A DNA stretch of 64,000 bases from Anaerolineae bacterium. GTDB taxonomy: Bacteria > Chloroflexota > Anaerolineae > Aggregatilineales > Phototrophicaceae. The position numbers were made by a program, and so were the translations under genes. The stretch lies in contig JAIOHM010000201.1 in NCBI GenBank assembly GCA_019912965.1, positions 1 to 64,000 on the forward strand. The letters run 5' to 3'. The notes under the pieces are model-generated. The model saw nothing but the letters and a program-made list of their open reading frames with translations. It was not told the DNA's origin and did not search any database. Below are positions 17,625-25,977 of the stretch, in pieces (positions within the stretch are counted from its first letter, which is position 1; each line of letters begins with the position of its first letter).

Positions 17625-17667
17625 GCGTGGTGAGTAACGAGTGAAATCGGCTGGTTACTCATCACGC
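17625..17667. terminator. Long stem-loop after mmsA
   Basis: 14-base arms (GCGTGGTGAGTAAC / GTTACTCATCACGC, one G-U pair) with a 15-base loop. A terminator or mRNA-stabilising structure between mmsA and the next gene; no T-run follows. Confidence 0.45.
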
Positions 17668-17709
17668 GATGTGGATTAATGTTGTTTCGTCGGATATCAG
17701 GGGAAAACG

Positions 17710-18066
17710 ATGTCGCTCAATACCTTTGGGGCTATTCTCACCTACGCGATTGAATTGGAAACCAGCCTCCAAACTTACTATACATCCGCCGGGAACAGCG
17801 ACCGTGCCCGTGATGCGGATAAGCGCCGGGTGAAACTGGAACGCGCCCGCCGGGAAAATGTGCTGGAAATTACGCTGGAAGCCATCGACGGTCTGGATGA
17901 GGCCAATTATGGGTTGAATCTGGCGGATACTTCAGCGGCGGGGCAGCAGGCTGTTGAGCAAACGGCTGTCCGTTTTTATGCGGATGTTGCGCCGAAGATC
18001 AACGTGCGCGAGGCTCAACGGTTGCTGGAAAAATGTGGCAAGGAACATACGGTGCTGGCGGGGTAG
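17710..18066 (+). CDS. Hypothetical all-helical protein, 118 aa
   Basis: I do not recognise the family. Predicted almost entirely helical and charged, opening SLNTFGAILTYAIELETSLQ, with a basic central stretch (DADKRRVKLERARRENVLEI). The opening has the look of a ferritin-like or rubrerythrin helix, but the metal-binding E-x-x-H pairs are absent. ATG start with AGGGGA about seven bases upstream. It follows mmsA after a stem-loop and may be cotranscribed. Confidence 0.55.
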   Translation: MSLNTFGAILTYAIELETSLQTYYTSAGNSDRARDADKRRVKLERARRENVLEITLEAIDGLDEANYGLNLADTSAAGQQAVEQTAVRFYADVAPKINVREAQRLLEKCGKEHTVLAG

Positions 18067-18139
18067 CAGGCGAGTAATCAATATCGCGTGATATGAAAAG
18101 TGCTGCGCACCGAGAAAGATTGCGACATGTTACGGGATT

Positions 18140-18200
18140 GTCGTCGTCGTCGTCTTTGCTAGTTGTCGGTTGACGGTCAAAGTCCAAAAGTATTGCGGCG
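18140..18200. repeat. Dispersed element R3, copy b (inverted)
   Basis: Reads on the minus strand as AATCGCCGCAATAC followed by a divergent centre and a GAC triplet run. The first 14 bases are identical to the copy near 4682. Confidence 0.5.
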
Positions 18201-18277
18201 ATTTGGGATGGGCCTGCCGCTGCAATACTTGCAATACTATGGTCATTAGATAGTTGCCTGTTTCAAGAAAACACCTG

Positions 18278-18318
18278 AAAGATTCGCAAGATTCAAAACG
18301 ATTTTTTTGCGAATCTTT
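18278..18318. repeat. Hairpin form of element R2
   Basis: AAAGATTCGCAA and TTGCGAATCTTT are perfect 12-base inverted arms. The left arm continues with GATTC, as in the R2 copies at 2589 and 59833. Confidence 0.55.
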
Positions 18319-18451
18319 GGGTTAACGAACACAGATTCGATTCATCCACCACCTCATTTTAGAACAATTGTCCTTATTTGTCAATTTGGATTGGGTTAGA
18401 AAACCTGATTTTGATACACGGTCTCGTTTCGTAATATTGGGGCAGGATTGT

Positions 18452-18457
18452 TATACT
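18452..18457 (+). promoter_or_regulatory. -10 element TATACT before the cyclase gene
   Basis: TTGTTATACT lies 72 bases before the chosen start. The upstream TTGGGGCAGGA resembles the region preceding the TATAAT at 1728. Confidence 0.4.
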
Positions 18458-18528
18458 GAATCGTTATGCTGGCAACAGCACTTCACGCAAAACATCCAGA
18501 TTATCATTTATATATGGAGGCTTGTGGT

Positions 18529-19371
18529 ATGTGCTCACCTGAAGTTGCAAAAGTGGTTCGGGAGCGGGCCGCGCGTGACGGATTTAGCCGTCGCAATTTT
18601 CTGAAGTTCGGTGGGATGACGGCTGCCGGGTTAGCAGTGGCTTCGGCGCTGCCGATGCGACTGGCACGGGCGCAGGCGATGAACAGTGTTGTAGACCTGA
18701 GCCATGTGCTTTCACCTGATGGGCCGACTTATCTGCCCAATGAAGGCCCCATCCGGGAAACTGTGGTGAAGGTCAACCCCGACGGATTTTATATTCAGCG
18801 GTGGACGATTGGGGAACACACCGGGACACACGTCGATATTCCAGCGCATTTTGTGGACGGCGCGGAGACGGTGGATGTCTATGATGTGGGTTTGCTGGTC
18901 AGTCCGGCAGTGGTGATTGATATTTCGGAGAAAGCGGCTGCCGAGCCGAACGCAACGGTAGAAGTGGCGGACATCGAAGCCTGGGAAGCGGCCAATGGCG
19001 AAATTCCGGCGGGCGCACTGGTATTTATGTATTCCGGGTGGGATGCGAAGTGGAACGATGTGCCTGCTTTCCGGGGCGACCCCGGCGACGGCTCGTTGAA
19101 TTTCCCCGGCTTCGGGGCGGAGGCTTCCACATTTCTGGTTGAACAACGCGATATTCACGGCATTGGGGTGGATACTCTGAGCCTCGACCCCGGCAATTCC
19201 AGCACATTCGATACCCATGTGACGATTTGCAGTGCAGGGAAATATGGCATTGAAGGTGTGGCGAATTTAAGCGCGATTATGGGCAAGTCGGCAACGGTTG
19301 TGGTCGGTGTGCCGCGTTATGAAGCTGGATCAGGCGGGCCAGCACGGGTTCTGGCGCTGGTCGAGGGGTAA
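18529..19371 (+). CDS. Tat-exported cyclase-family (kynurenine formamidase-like) metal hydrolase
   Basis: A putative extracytoplasmic amide or ester hydrolase of the cyclase fold. The N-terminus has a twin-arginine signal, SRRNFLKFGGM, with a hydrophobic stretch ending RLARAQA, so it is folded and possibly metal-loaded before export. The mature domain begins VVDLSHVLSPDGPTY and has EHTGTHVDIPAHF, the H-x-G-T-H-x-D-x-P-x-H metal signature, plus GVDTLSLDPG downstream. Start ATG 18529 has GGAGG at 18516-18520; the in-frame ATG at 18466 would sit almost at the transcription start. 280 residues including signal. Substrate unknown. Confidence 0.8.
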   Translation: MCSPEVAKVVRERAARDGFSRRNFLKFGGMTAAGLAVASALPMRLARAQAMNSVVDLSHVLSPDGPTYLPNEGPIRETVVKVNPDGFYIQRWTIGEHTGTHVDIPAHFVDGAETVDVYDVGLLVSPAVVIDISEKAAAEPNATVEVADIEAWEAANGEIPAGALVFMYSGWDAKWNDVPAFRGDPGDGSLNFPGFGAEASTFLVEQRDIHGIGVDTLSLDPGNSSTFDTHVTICSAGKYGIEGVANLSAIMGKSATVVVGVPRYEAGSGGPARVLALVEG

Positions 19372-19385
19372 TCGAAACCTCTAGC

Positions 19386-19406
19386 GGGAGGGTTTCAGAC
19401 CCTCCC
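19386..19406. terminator. Stem-loop between convergent genes
   Basis: GGGAGGGT / ACCCTCCC with a 5-base loop, 14 bases after the cyclase stop. No strong T-run, so a putative bidirectional terminator. Confidence 0.5.
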
Positions 19407-19443
19407 CATAACGCTACATTTTTGCTTGTCAAACCCAATTAAC

Positions 19444-19758
19444 TTAGGCGACAGCAGCAACCGCGACTTCGGCGGTCGACTTTTCAGCCGATTCCTGACC
19501 AGCGCTGACTCCGGCGGGTTCATCCCACTCGGATTGCAGCGGTTTGCTGGCTTCGGTTATATCTTCGGTCGACTCATTGGCTTCCAACAGGATGATCTTA
19601 CGCTCGACGCACCAATCCAAACCCAGTTTAAATTCGGCATCGGTCAAACCGAGGGCGTCCTGTACATCCTGGGGATCGTCACTATAACCGTCGGGCAGTT
19701 CCTTCAGATAGTCCACAATCATGCGGGCATATTGCTTGGCGGATTTGGTGGCGCTCAT
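19444..19758 (-). CDS. Hypothetical protein with possible winged-helix core
   Basis: About 104 residues, family not recognised. The first 60 residues are helical and end in a short strand (VQDALGLTDAEFKLGLDWCV, then ERKIILLEA), an outline like a small winged-helix DNA-binding domain. The last 45 residues are acidic and low-complexity, ending EVAVAAVA. Start ATG 19758 is preceded by AAGGATCG; an in-frame ATG at 19788 has no such site. Single gene. Confidence 0.5.
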   Translation of the reverse strand: MSATKSAKQYARMIVDYLKELPDGYSDDPQDVQDALGLTDAEFKLGLDWCVERKIILLEANESTEDITEASKPLQSEWDEPAGVSAGQESAEKSTAEVAVAAVA

Positions 19759-19959
19759 TGGCGATCCTTGAAAACATTGTCGAACCATTGATTTGAGTCA
19801 ATAATAACGTCACATTATCGCGTTTTCCATAACAATTTTGTGATATTACAGAAATTTTATGAAATTGGGGCGGTGGATAAAACTTCCAGGCGTACATCCG
19901 AGGGGAGCAATTACCTTTTGGTTTGAATCCGAGGCATAAATCAAGCAGGCTGCACCAAG

Positions 19960-21063
19960 TCACACTAGGTAAGCCAAGCCCGATAGCAAAACTGCCAGCA
20001 ATGAAGTGCCAATGGACAGATAGGCAAATTTTTCGACACGGTTTTGCATGTGAGTCAACTGCGGATCGACCTGATCGGTGGGCAACCCCTGCCGACGGTG
20101 ACGGTAAATCCAGTGCAGCGGCCAATCCATGAGGCGGGTGACGGCCAGCGACCAAACCAGATAAGCCAGCGACATAATCAGCAGCACCGGAAAGCGACCA
20201 TCTCTCAGCAGCGGCAGCATCATAAAAGAGATGACCGTTGTCCAGATGAACATCAGCAGTGTTTTGACATAGCGCAGCACCAGACGGCGCAAATACAGCA
20301 CATGGCGGACGAGCGCCATTTCGGTCACGGCGACTTCGTGTACCAACGTGCGGTCGAGACTGCGGGCAATTCCGAGAGCGGCATTGAAGTGATCGACTTT
20401 ATCGTTGTTATAATCCGGTGGCAAAACATCAAGTTCTTTCAGACGTTCAATGCGGCGTGATTCCGGGATAATCTCGCCTTTGGTTTTTTCGATGATGGTA
20501 TCGAAATAGAGTTCCTGACGTTCCTGACTGAAGGGAATCATGAAGCCCATCTGAGTGGCTGCATATTGATAACGCATGATTTCCTGTTTGGCAGTGGGGG
20601 ATTCATCCACTGAAAACAGAACGCCCGTGAGCGCGAAAGTTGGATTAATCAGATTTTCGGAGAAGCCGGGTGTATAGATGGTGAAGTAGAAATGGATGAT
20701 GTCTTTGAGCAGCAGGTAAACCCCGTACAGCGGGATGGTGAGCGATAACAGCAGCGGGTAGAGGATGCAGAGGAACAGCACCCCCGTCATGATGAGTCCG
20801 AGACTGCCAAATTCCCGAAACTGATTCGTCGTCTGGGTCAACAGGGCAATAATCAGACTATCCACCGCATCCTTGAAAAACACTGGAATGAGAACCAGCA
20901 GCCCTGCGCCGCCGAAGAAAGCCTGCCCAACACGGTGGAGTGTTGACAAACGGACTTCGCAGCGCTGCAAGTAGGCGCGCATGGCGTTGCGTTCGGGTTC
21001 AGTGAGTGGGACAGATTGTTGTTCGTTGCTGTTGAGGTTGGCGGTAAATTCAGTGGCAGACAT
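19960..21063 (-). CDS. Multi-pass membrane protein of unknown family
   Basis: About 367 residues. Two long hydrophobic spans lie in the first 140 residues (AFFGGAGLLVLIPVFFKDAV; GLIMTGVLFLCILYPLLLSL) and three near the C-terminus (TLLMFIWTTVISFMMLPLL; FPVLLIMSLAYLVWSLAV; YLSIGTSLLAVLLSGLAYLV). Between them is a soluble domain of about 130 residues with conserved-looking charged helices (IPESRRIERLKELDVLPPDY). No enzyme motif is seen. Start ATG 21063 fits the polar N-terminus; a frame extension to 21120 is unlikely. Confidence 0.6.
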   Translation of the reverse strand: MSATEFTANLNSNEQQSVPLTEPERNAMRAYLQRCEVRLSTLHRVGQAFFGGAGLLVLIPVFFKDAVDSLIIALLTQTTNQFREFGSLGLIMTGVLFLCILYPLLLSLTIPLYGVYLLLKDIIHFYFTIYTPGFSENLINPTFALTGVLFSVDESPTAKQEIMRYQYAATQMGFMIPFSQERQELYFDTIIEKTKGEIIPESRRIERLKELDVLPPDYNNDKVDHFNAALGIARSLDRTLVHEVAVTEMALVRHVLYLRRLVLRYVKTLLMFIWTTVISFMMLPLLRDGRFPVLLIMSLAYLVWSLAVTRLMDWPLHWIYRHRRQGLPTDQVDPQLTHMQNRVEKFAYLSIGTSLLAVLLSGLAYLV

Positions 21064-21259
21064 GCGGAAATATAACCTGATGAAATAATGCTGATTTCTT
21101 GCAAGGATAGTACCGGGCACAGGATTATGTCAAATGCAGAAAGCTAAAAGCCGGGGAATGGCTTGGGCATTGACGCGCGGTGGATTCGGGGGAAGAATCG
21201 GCGGGAGTGTAAATAGGCCATTAAATGAACTGATGGCTGTGAGCTAAAGCTAAAAGTGA

Positions 21260-21982
21260 ATGGCTGAATATCCTAAAACGCTGGTGATTATTCCAGCCCT
21301 GAATGAAGAAGCCAGCATCGCGCGGGTGATGAGCCGTGTCCGACAGTGTGTTCCCTGGGCGGATGTGTGCGTGGTCAACGATGGCTCCACCGATGAAACG
21401 GGCTCGATTGCTGAAGCGGAAGGCGCGGTGGTGCTGCACATGCCCTACAACGTGGGCATCGGCGCGAGCGTGCAAACCGGTTTCCTGTTCGCGGATGCAC
21501 AGGGTTATGAAATCGTGGTGCGGAACGACGGCGACGGGCAGCATTCACCAACTGAAATTGCCGGGATGCTGGGAGCATTGGCGCAGGGCGAGGCCGATAT
21601 GGTGATCGGATCACGCTACCTCGAAGACCGGGGTTATGTGGGTTCTCCAGCACGACGGTTCGGCAGCCTGATTCTAGCTAATCTGATTTCCAGTATCATT
21701 AGAGAACGAATCACCGATCCCACCTCTGGGTTTATCGCCTGCAACCGTCGCGCGATTCAATTGTGCGCGCGGGTGTATCCACATGATTACCCCGAACCGG
21801 AATCAATTGTGCTGTTGCATCGGGCAGGTTTGAAGCTGAAAGAAATTCCGGTGACGATGCAGCCGCGTATGGGCGGGCAGTCGTCAATTACGGTGCTGCG
21901 TTCCGGCTACTATATGATTAAAGTCATCCTCGCTATTCTGGTTGGTTTACTGCGTCCTGCGCCCATTCTTGACCCGACCTGA
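21260..21982 (+). CDS. Glycosyltransferase family 2 (dolichyl/polyprenyl-phosphate-sugar synthase-like)
   Basis: A small soluble GT-A enzyme that likely moves a sugar onto a polyprenyl phosphate or a glycan. TLVIIPALNEEASIARVM begins the domain, VVNDGSTDETG is the nucleotide site, VVRNDGDGQHSP carries the D-x-D-G-Q-H motif of the DPM1-like group, and DPTSGFIACNRRA is the acceptor loop. 240 residues. Its TGA stop overlaps the ATG of the MFS gene (TGATG), so the two are translated together, although their joint role is unclear. Confidence 0.85.
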   Translation: MAEYPKTLVIIPALNEEASIARVMSRVRQCVPWADVCVVNDGSTDETGSIAEAEGAVVLHMPYNVGIGASVQTGFLFADAQGYEIVVRNDGDGQHSPTEIAGMLGALAQGEADMVIGSRYLEDRGYVGSPARRFGSLILANLISSIIRERITDPTSGFIACNRRAIQLCARVYPHDYPEPESIVLLHRAGLKLKEIPVTMQPRMGGQSSITVLRSGYYMIKVILAILVGLLRPAPILDPT

Positions 21983-23226
21983 TGCGCGTCTTTTATACAC
22001 TGGTTATCACCCAAACCTTTTCACTCATCGGCAGCCGGATGACCAGCACGGCCATCGGACTGCGCGTATTTGCCGAAACCGGGAATGCTGCGCCGCTGCT
22101 GCTGGTGGCGTTCTTCAACGAACTGCCTGCCATGCTGGGCAACAGTTTCGCCGGGGTGCTGGTTGATCGCTGGGATCGTAAACGGGTGCTGGTGCTTTCG
22201 GATACCGGGCAAGCGGTTGGTAGCCTGCTGCTGATGCTCAGTTTTGCATCCGGCAGTTTTCAATTATGGCATCTGTACAGCATCGCGCTGATGAACGGTA
22301 TCTTCAGCATGTTTCAGGGGCCAGCCAAAGACGCAGCCATCACAACCCTTGTGCCAGTGCAGCACCGTGAACGGGCCAACGCTTTGCAAGGCATGACCTT
22401 CACCTTAGCCGGAGTGGTCGCGCCGCCGCTGGCGGGTCTGCTGTATGGGTTGGTGCGTCTGCCGGGAATTGTGTTGATCGATTTGCTGACGTTCGCGGCG
22501 GCAGTGCTGGTCGTTTCGCGGTTACATATTCCACGTCCAGCGCAAACCGAGGAAGGCAGAGCATCCAGCGGTGGATTCTGGCGTGAACTGGCGGGCGGAT
22601 TTCGTTATCTTAGTGGACGGCGGGCGCTGTTGGGCTTAGTGCTGTATTTTACGGCGCTCAACTTTTTGCTGAACGGATCGCTCGAACTGGCGATTCCGTA
22701 CATTATGACGATTACCGGGAGCGAGACCGTCACCGGAGTGGTGCTGGCGATGAACAGTCTGGGCGGTTTGGTCGGCGGTGCGGTGCTGGCCTTCTGGGGC
22801 GGGACGCGACCTCGTATCCATACAGTGATGCCCGCTATGCTGATCGTCGGGGTGATGTTCGTGGTACATGGTTCGACACGCGCGCCGCTGGTGCTGGCGG
22901 TTTCGATCTTTTTGCTGATTGGCACGCTGCAAAGCTGGGCAATTTTTACGTCGATCCTGCAAGTCAAAACGCCGCCAGACATGCAGGGGCGGGTGTTTGC
23001 GATGGTGGGGCAGTTGGGGTATCTGGCTTCGACCAGTTCATTTCTGCTGATCGGGCCGCTGGTGGACGAGGTATTGGAACCCCGTGCCGCCGTAAAGGGC
23101 GACGGCATAGGGTTATTACTGGTCGTTACGGGAATCATCATTCTGGTGATGACGACGCTGGTTTATGCTTTACCCGGCATTCGCCATCTGGAACGCGATT
23201 TGCCGGATTACACGGCTACGAATTGA
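21982..23226 (+). CDS. MFS transporter (enterobactin-exporter-like MFS_3 group)
   Basis: Twelve predicted membrane helices in 414 residues. Motif A appears as AGVLVDRWDRKRVLVLSD between helices 2 and 3. SMFQGPAKDAAITTLVPV and RANALQGMTFTLAGVVAPPL are typical of the MFS_3 subgroup, which exports siderophores, macrolides and similar compounds. It starts within the stop codon of the upstream GT2 gene. The 3' end overlaps the converging secreted-protein gene by 11 bases. Substrate unknown. Confidence 0.8.
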   Translation: MRVFYTLVITQTFSLIGSRMTSTAIGLRVFAETGNAAPLLLVAFFNELPAMLGNSFAGVLVDRWDRKRVLVLSDTGQAVGSLLLMLSFASGSFQLWHLYSIALMNGIFSMFQGPAKDAAITTLVPVQHRERANALQGMTFTLAGVVAPPLAGLLYGLVRLPGIVLIDLLTFAAAVLVVSRLHIPRPAQTEEGRASSGGFWRELAGGFRYLSGRRALLGLVLYFTALNFLLNGSLELAIPYIMTITGSETVTGVVLAMNSLGGLVGGAVLAFWGGTRPRIHTVMPAMLIVGVMFVVHGSTRAPLVLAVSIFLLIGTLQSWAIFTSILQVKTPPDMQGRVFAMVGQLGYLASTSSFLLIGPLVDEVLEPRAAVKGDGIGLLLVVTGIIILVMTTLVYALPGIRHLERDLPDYTATN

Positions 23227-24373
23227 AAGTGATCGACTCGGCAACCGCCCGCGCAAGGGGCTGCCATTGTTCCAGCTCACCCGATGCGGCGAACAACTGC
23301 ACAATGGCGACGACATTATTCTCTAACTCGACAATGTAAGCCAGCGCATCCAGCCCACGTGCAGTGGCGGTGACCAACGCGGCGGGTTGGTCATTCACGG
23401 TCAGTTCTTCTGGCTCATCGAACTCGAAAATGGCGTCTTGCAAATCCATCACCGCACCCAGAAATTCGAGTGCGTCCGCGTCAGCAGCCACCCCTAAATT
23501 GAGCGTCGGCGTCAGGTTGGCGATGGTATCCACCGCCACAAAAAGTTGTACTTCGCCGGACTGGAATGTACCCTGTGCGGTACGGTTGAGGGCTGCATCG
23601 GTGTTTGCCAGATAGATCGCAAAATTCGCCAGTGTGCGGGTTGACCAATCCGCCGAGAAAGCCAATTCCGTGCCATTCGCCAACGTCCGGGTTTCATCAA
23701 GGATGATGGGGGCTTCGGCAGTGGCTTCAGGGGTAGATTCTGGCGTTTCAGCATCGAAGGTTACCGATTCGGCAATGGCTACAATGGTTGGCACCCATGC
23801 ATCCAGTTCATCCGGCGCGGTCACCGCTGCAAACAGGCCAATCGTATCCCGTTCGTATTCGACCACCAGCACAAATACATCGCTTTGATCGCCTTGTTTG
23901 ACGCGCACCTGCGCCGCGCGCCATTCACCGATTTCCAGACCCTCCACTTCCGATAAGGTGATGTCATCAGCTGATTCGGTGATGAGTTCCATAAACGATT
24001 CAAGGAATTCAACCGGGCCGCTGTCGGAATTGGTGCCGAGCAGATTGTCCTCGAAATATTGACGTGTGCCGACACCGAACTGAATATTCACTCCGCCGGA
24101 TGGTACCGCTTCGTCGCTGTTGAATGCGGTGACATCGATAAAATCTTCGCTGGAAGCGGCTGTAGCAACGATAACCACACCTGCTTCGTCCTGATCAGCG
24201 ACTTCAATAACCCAATCTGCGGGATAATCGAACGCTGCCGAGCCATTTTCGGCTGTATAGGTTTCATCGAGTTCCAGGGCTTCGCCTTCTGCGGCAGTGT
24301 CCTGCGCGGTGACAGGCAGGCCAAAAGACAGGATGAGCAGAATGGTAAAAACCAGCAGGCGTAGTTGTTCCAT
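23216..24373 (-). CDS. Secreted protein with two PsbP/LpqN-like domains
   Basis: A signal peptide (LLVFTILLILSFGLPVTAQD) is followed by two tandem domains of about 170 residues. Each begins with a TYTAENGSAAFDYPADWVIE or TRTLANGTELAFSADW type segment and ends PTIVAIAESVTFD or PLARAVAESITFN. They are joined by a Thr/Pro linker (TPESTPEATAEAP). The F-x-Y-P-A-D-W opening and the terminal A-x-S-I/V-T-F helix fit the PsbP/Mog1 fold of extracellular binding proteins. It begins 14 bases after the gatA stop and has GGAG before its ATG, so it is probably in the gatA operon. Ligand unknown. Confidence 0.65.
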   Translation of the reverse strand: MEQLRLLVFTILLILSFGLPVTAQDTAAEGEALELDETYTAENGSAAFDYPADWVIEVADQDEAGVVIVATAASSEDFIDVTAFNSDEAVPSGGVNIQFGVGTRQYFEDNLLGTNSDSGPVEFLESFMELITESADDITLSEVEGLEIGEWRAAQVRVKQGDQSDVFVLVVEYERDTIGLFAAVTAPDELDAWVPTIVAIAESVTFDAETPESTPEATAEAPIILDETRTLANGTELAFSADWSTRTLANFAIYLANTDAALNRTAQGTFQSGEVQLFVAVDTIANLTPTLNLGVAADADALEFLGAVMDLQDAIFEFDEPEELTVNDQPAALVTATARGLDALAYIVELENNVVAIVQLFAASGELEQWQPLARAVAESITFNS

Positions 24374-24387
24374 TATGGATTCTCCGG

Positions 24388-25857
24388 TTAATTATTGACT
24401 GCCAGCACAGGGCGGCGTAAATGCCAGTCGGTGGATTGTTCGTAAGCGTGACCCGCGCGCAAAATGGTGTCTTCGCCAAAGGCTTTGCCCAGAATTTGCA
24501 GACCGATGGGCAAGCCCTGATGGTCGAAGCCACAGGGGACATTTAGGCCACAAATACCTGCCAAGCTGCCGGGTAGTGTGAACACATCTTCCAGATACAT
24601 CGCCAGTGGATCGTCGCTATTTTGCCCGATTTTAAAGGCGGTGCCGGGCGTGGTGGGCGCGGCGATGACATCAATTTGCTCGAAGGCTTTATCAAAATCG
24701 CCTTTGATGAGCGTGCGGACGGCCTGCGCCTTGCCGTAGTAAGCATCATAGTATCCCGCAGAAAGGGCATAAGTGCCGAGCATAATGCGGCGTTTGACTT
24801 CCGCGCCGAAGCCTTGCCCGCGCGTGGCTTTGTAGGTCGGCCACATTTCACCTTTATCGACCTTCGCGCCGAAGCGCACCCCATCATAACGGGCGAGATT
24901 GGCGCTGGCTTCTGCCGGGGCGATGATGTAATAGACCGGGAGGCTGTAACCGGTGTGTGGCAGGCTGATCTCTACAATTTCCGCGCCGAGGGACTTCAAC
25001 TGCTGGATAGCCGCGCGAACAGCGGCTTCGACATCCGGCTGAATCCCTTCGATGAAATATTCTTTGGGGATACCAACTTTCAGTCCTTTGATGTCTCCGG
25101 TCAGTGCCTTGAGGTAATTGGGAACCGGGGTTGGCATACTGGTGGAATCTAAAGGATCGTTCCCGGCGATGATTTGCAACAGGCGAGCGGTGTCTTCTAC
25201 GCTGCGCGCCATCGGCCCCGCGCCATCCAACGATGAACCGAAGGCGACCAATCCATAACGGGAGACGCGCCCGTAGCTGGGTTTGAGCGCAGCAATTCCG
25301 CAGAATGCGCCCGGCTGCCGGATACTGCCGCCCGTATCCGTGCCTAATGCGCCCATCGCCATGCCCGCGCTGACGGCTGCGGCACTGCCTCCACTGCTCC
25401 CGCCGGGGACGCGCTTGATATTCCAGGGATTGCGGGTGATGGTGTAGGCTGAATTTTCGGTGGATGAACCCATCGCAAATTCATCACAGTTGAGCTTGCC
25501 CAGAATGATCGCCCCGGCAGCTTCCAGCCGTTCGACCACCGTTGCGGAATAAATCGGCCTGTAGCCTTTCAGGATTTTTGAGCCGCAGGTGGTTTCGATG
25601 CCTTTGGTGGAAAGTACATCCTTGATCGCCAGCGGAATGCCGAGCAGGGCGCGATCATCACCAGCGGCGCGGGCAGTGTCGGCGGCTTCAGCAGCCTTCA
25701 GCGCATTATCCGCCGTGATGGTCAGGTAGGCTTGCAGGGTTGGGTTGAGTTGTTCGATGCGCTGCAAATAGGCACGGGTGAGTTCGCCAGCGGTAATTTC
25801 CCGCTTCCGCAGTTTGTCCAACGCTTGTGTAATCGTCAGTTCGGTGAGTGGTGTCAT
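24388..25857 (-). CDS. gatA: Glu/Asp-tRNA amidotransferase subunit A
   Basis: Amidase subunit that releases ammonia from glutamine for the Asp-tRNAAsn / Glu-tRNAGln transamidation complex. The Ser-cisSer-Lys triad region is intact: PLAIKDVLSTKG (Lys), GSSTENSAY, then VPGGSSGGSAAAVSAGMA (cis-Ser) and LGTDTGGSIRQPG (nucleophile Ser). KPSYGRVSRYGLVAFGSSLD is characteristic of GatA rather than generic amidases. 489 residues from ATG 25857; the frame opens 18 codons earlier without support. gatB and gatC are not in this window, which is common where the subunits are scattered. Confidence 0.92.
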   Translation of the reverse strand: MTPLTELTITQALDKLRKREITAGELTRAYLQRIEQLNPTLQAYLTITADNALKAAEAADTARAAGDDRALLGIPLAIKDVLSTKGIETTCGSKILKGYRPIYSATVVERLEAAGAIILGKLNCDEFAMGSSTENSAYTITRNPWNIKRVPGGSSGGSAAAVSAGMAMGALGTDTGGSIRQPGAFCGIAALKPSYGRVSRYGLVAFGSSLDGAGPMARSVEDTARLLQIIAGNDPLDSTSMPTPVPNYLKALTGDIKGLKVGIPKEYFIEGIQPDVEAAVRAAIQQLKSLGAEIVEISLPHTGYSLPVYYIIAPAEASANLARYDGVRFGAKVDKGEMWPTYKATRGQGFGAEVKRRIMLGTYALSAGYYDAYYGKAQAVRTLIKGDFDKAFEQIDVIAAPTTPGTAFKIGQNSDDPLAMYLEDVFTLPGSLAGICGLNVPCGFDHQGLPIGLQILGKAFGEDTILRAGHAYEQSTDWHLRRPVLAVNN

Positions 25858-25977
25858 GGGTGAATGTCTTTTGGATTCGTATTGATCGATACCGCGCAAA
25901 GTATAGCACAACTCGTTTGCGGAGCATTCCCGTTTCTTGTGTAGAATCGGTTATCTGTGGATTACAGGTTAGATACC

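Larger units (their letters stand above)
18067..18528. other. 462-base intergenic region with R3 and R2 elements and a promoter
   Basis: Contains an inverted R3 element (18140-18200), a GCAATACTTGCAATACT direct repeat near 18218, a hairpin form of R2 (18278-18318) and the promoter of the cyclase gene. No gene seen. Confidence 0.55.

Noticed and set aside
23216..24373. Lipoprotein call
   Set aside because: The signal peptide ends VTAQD with no lipobox cysteine.
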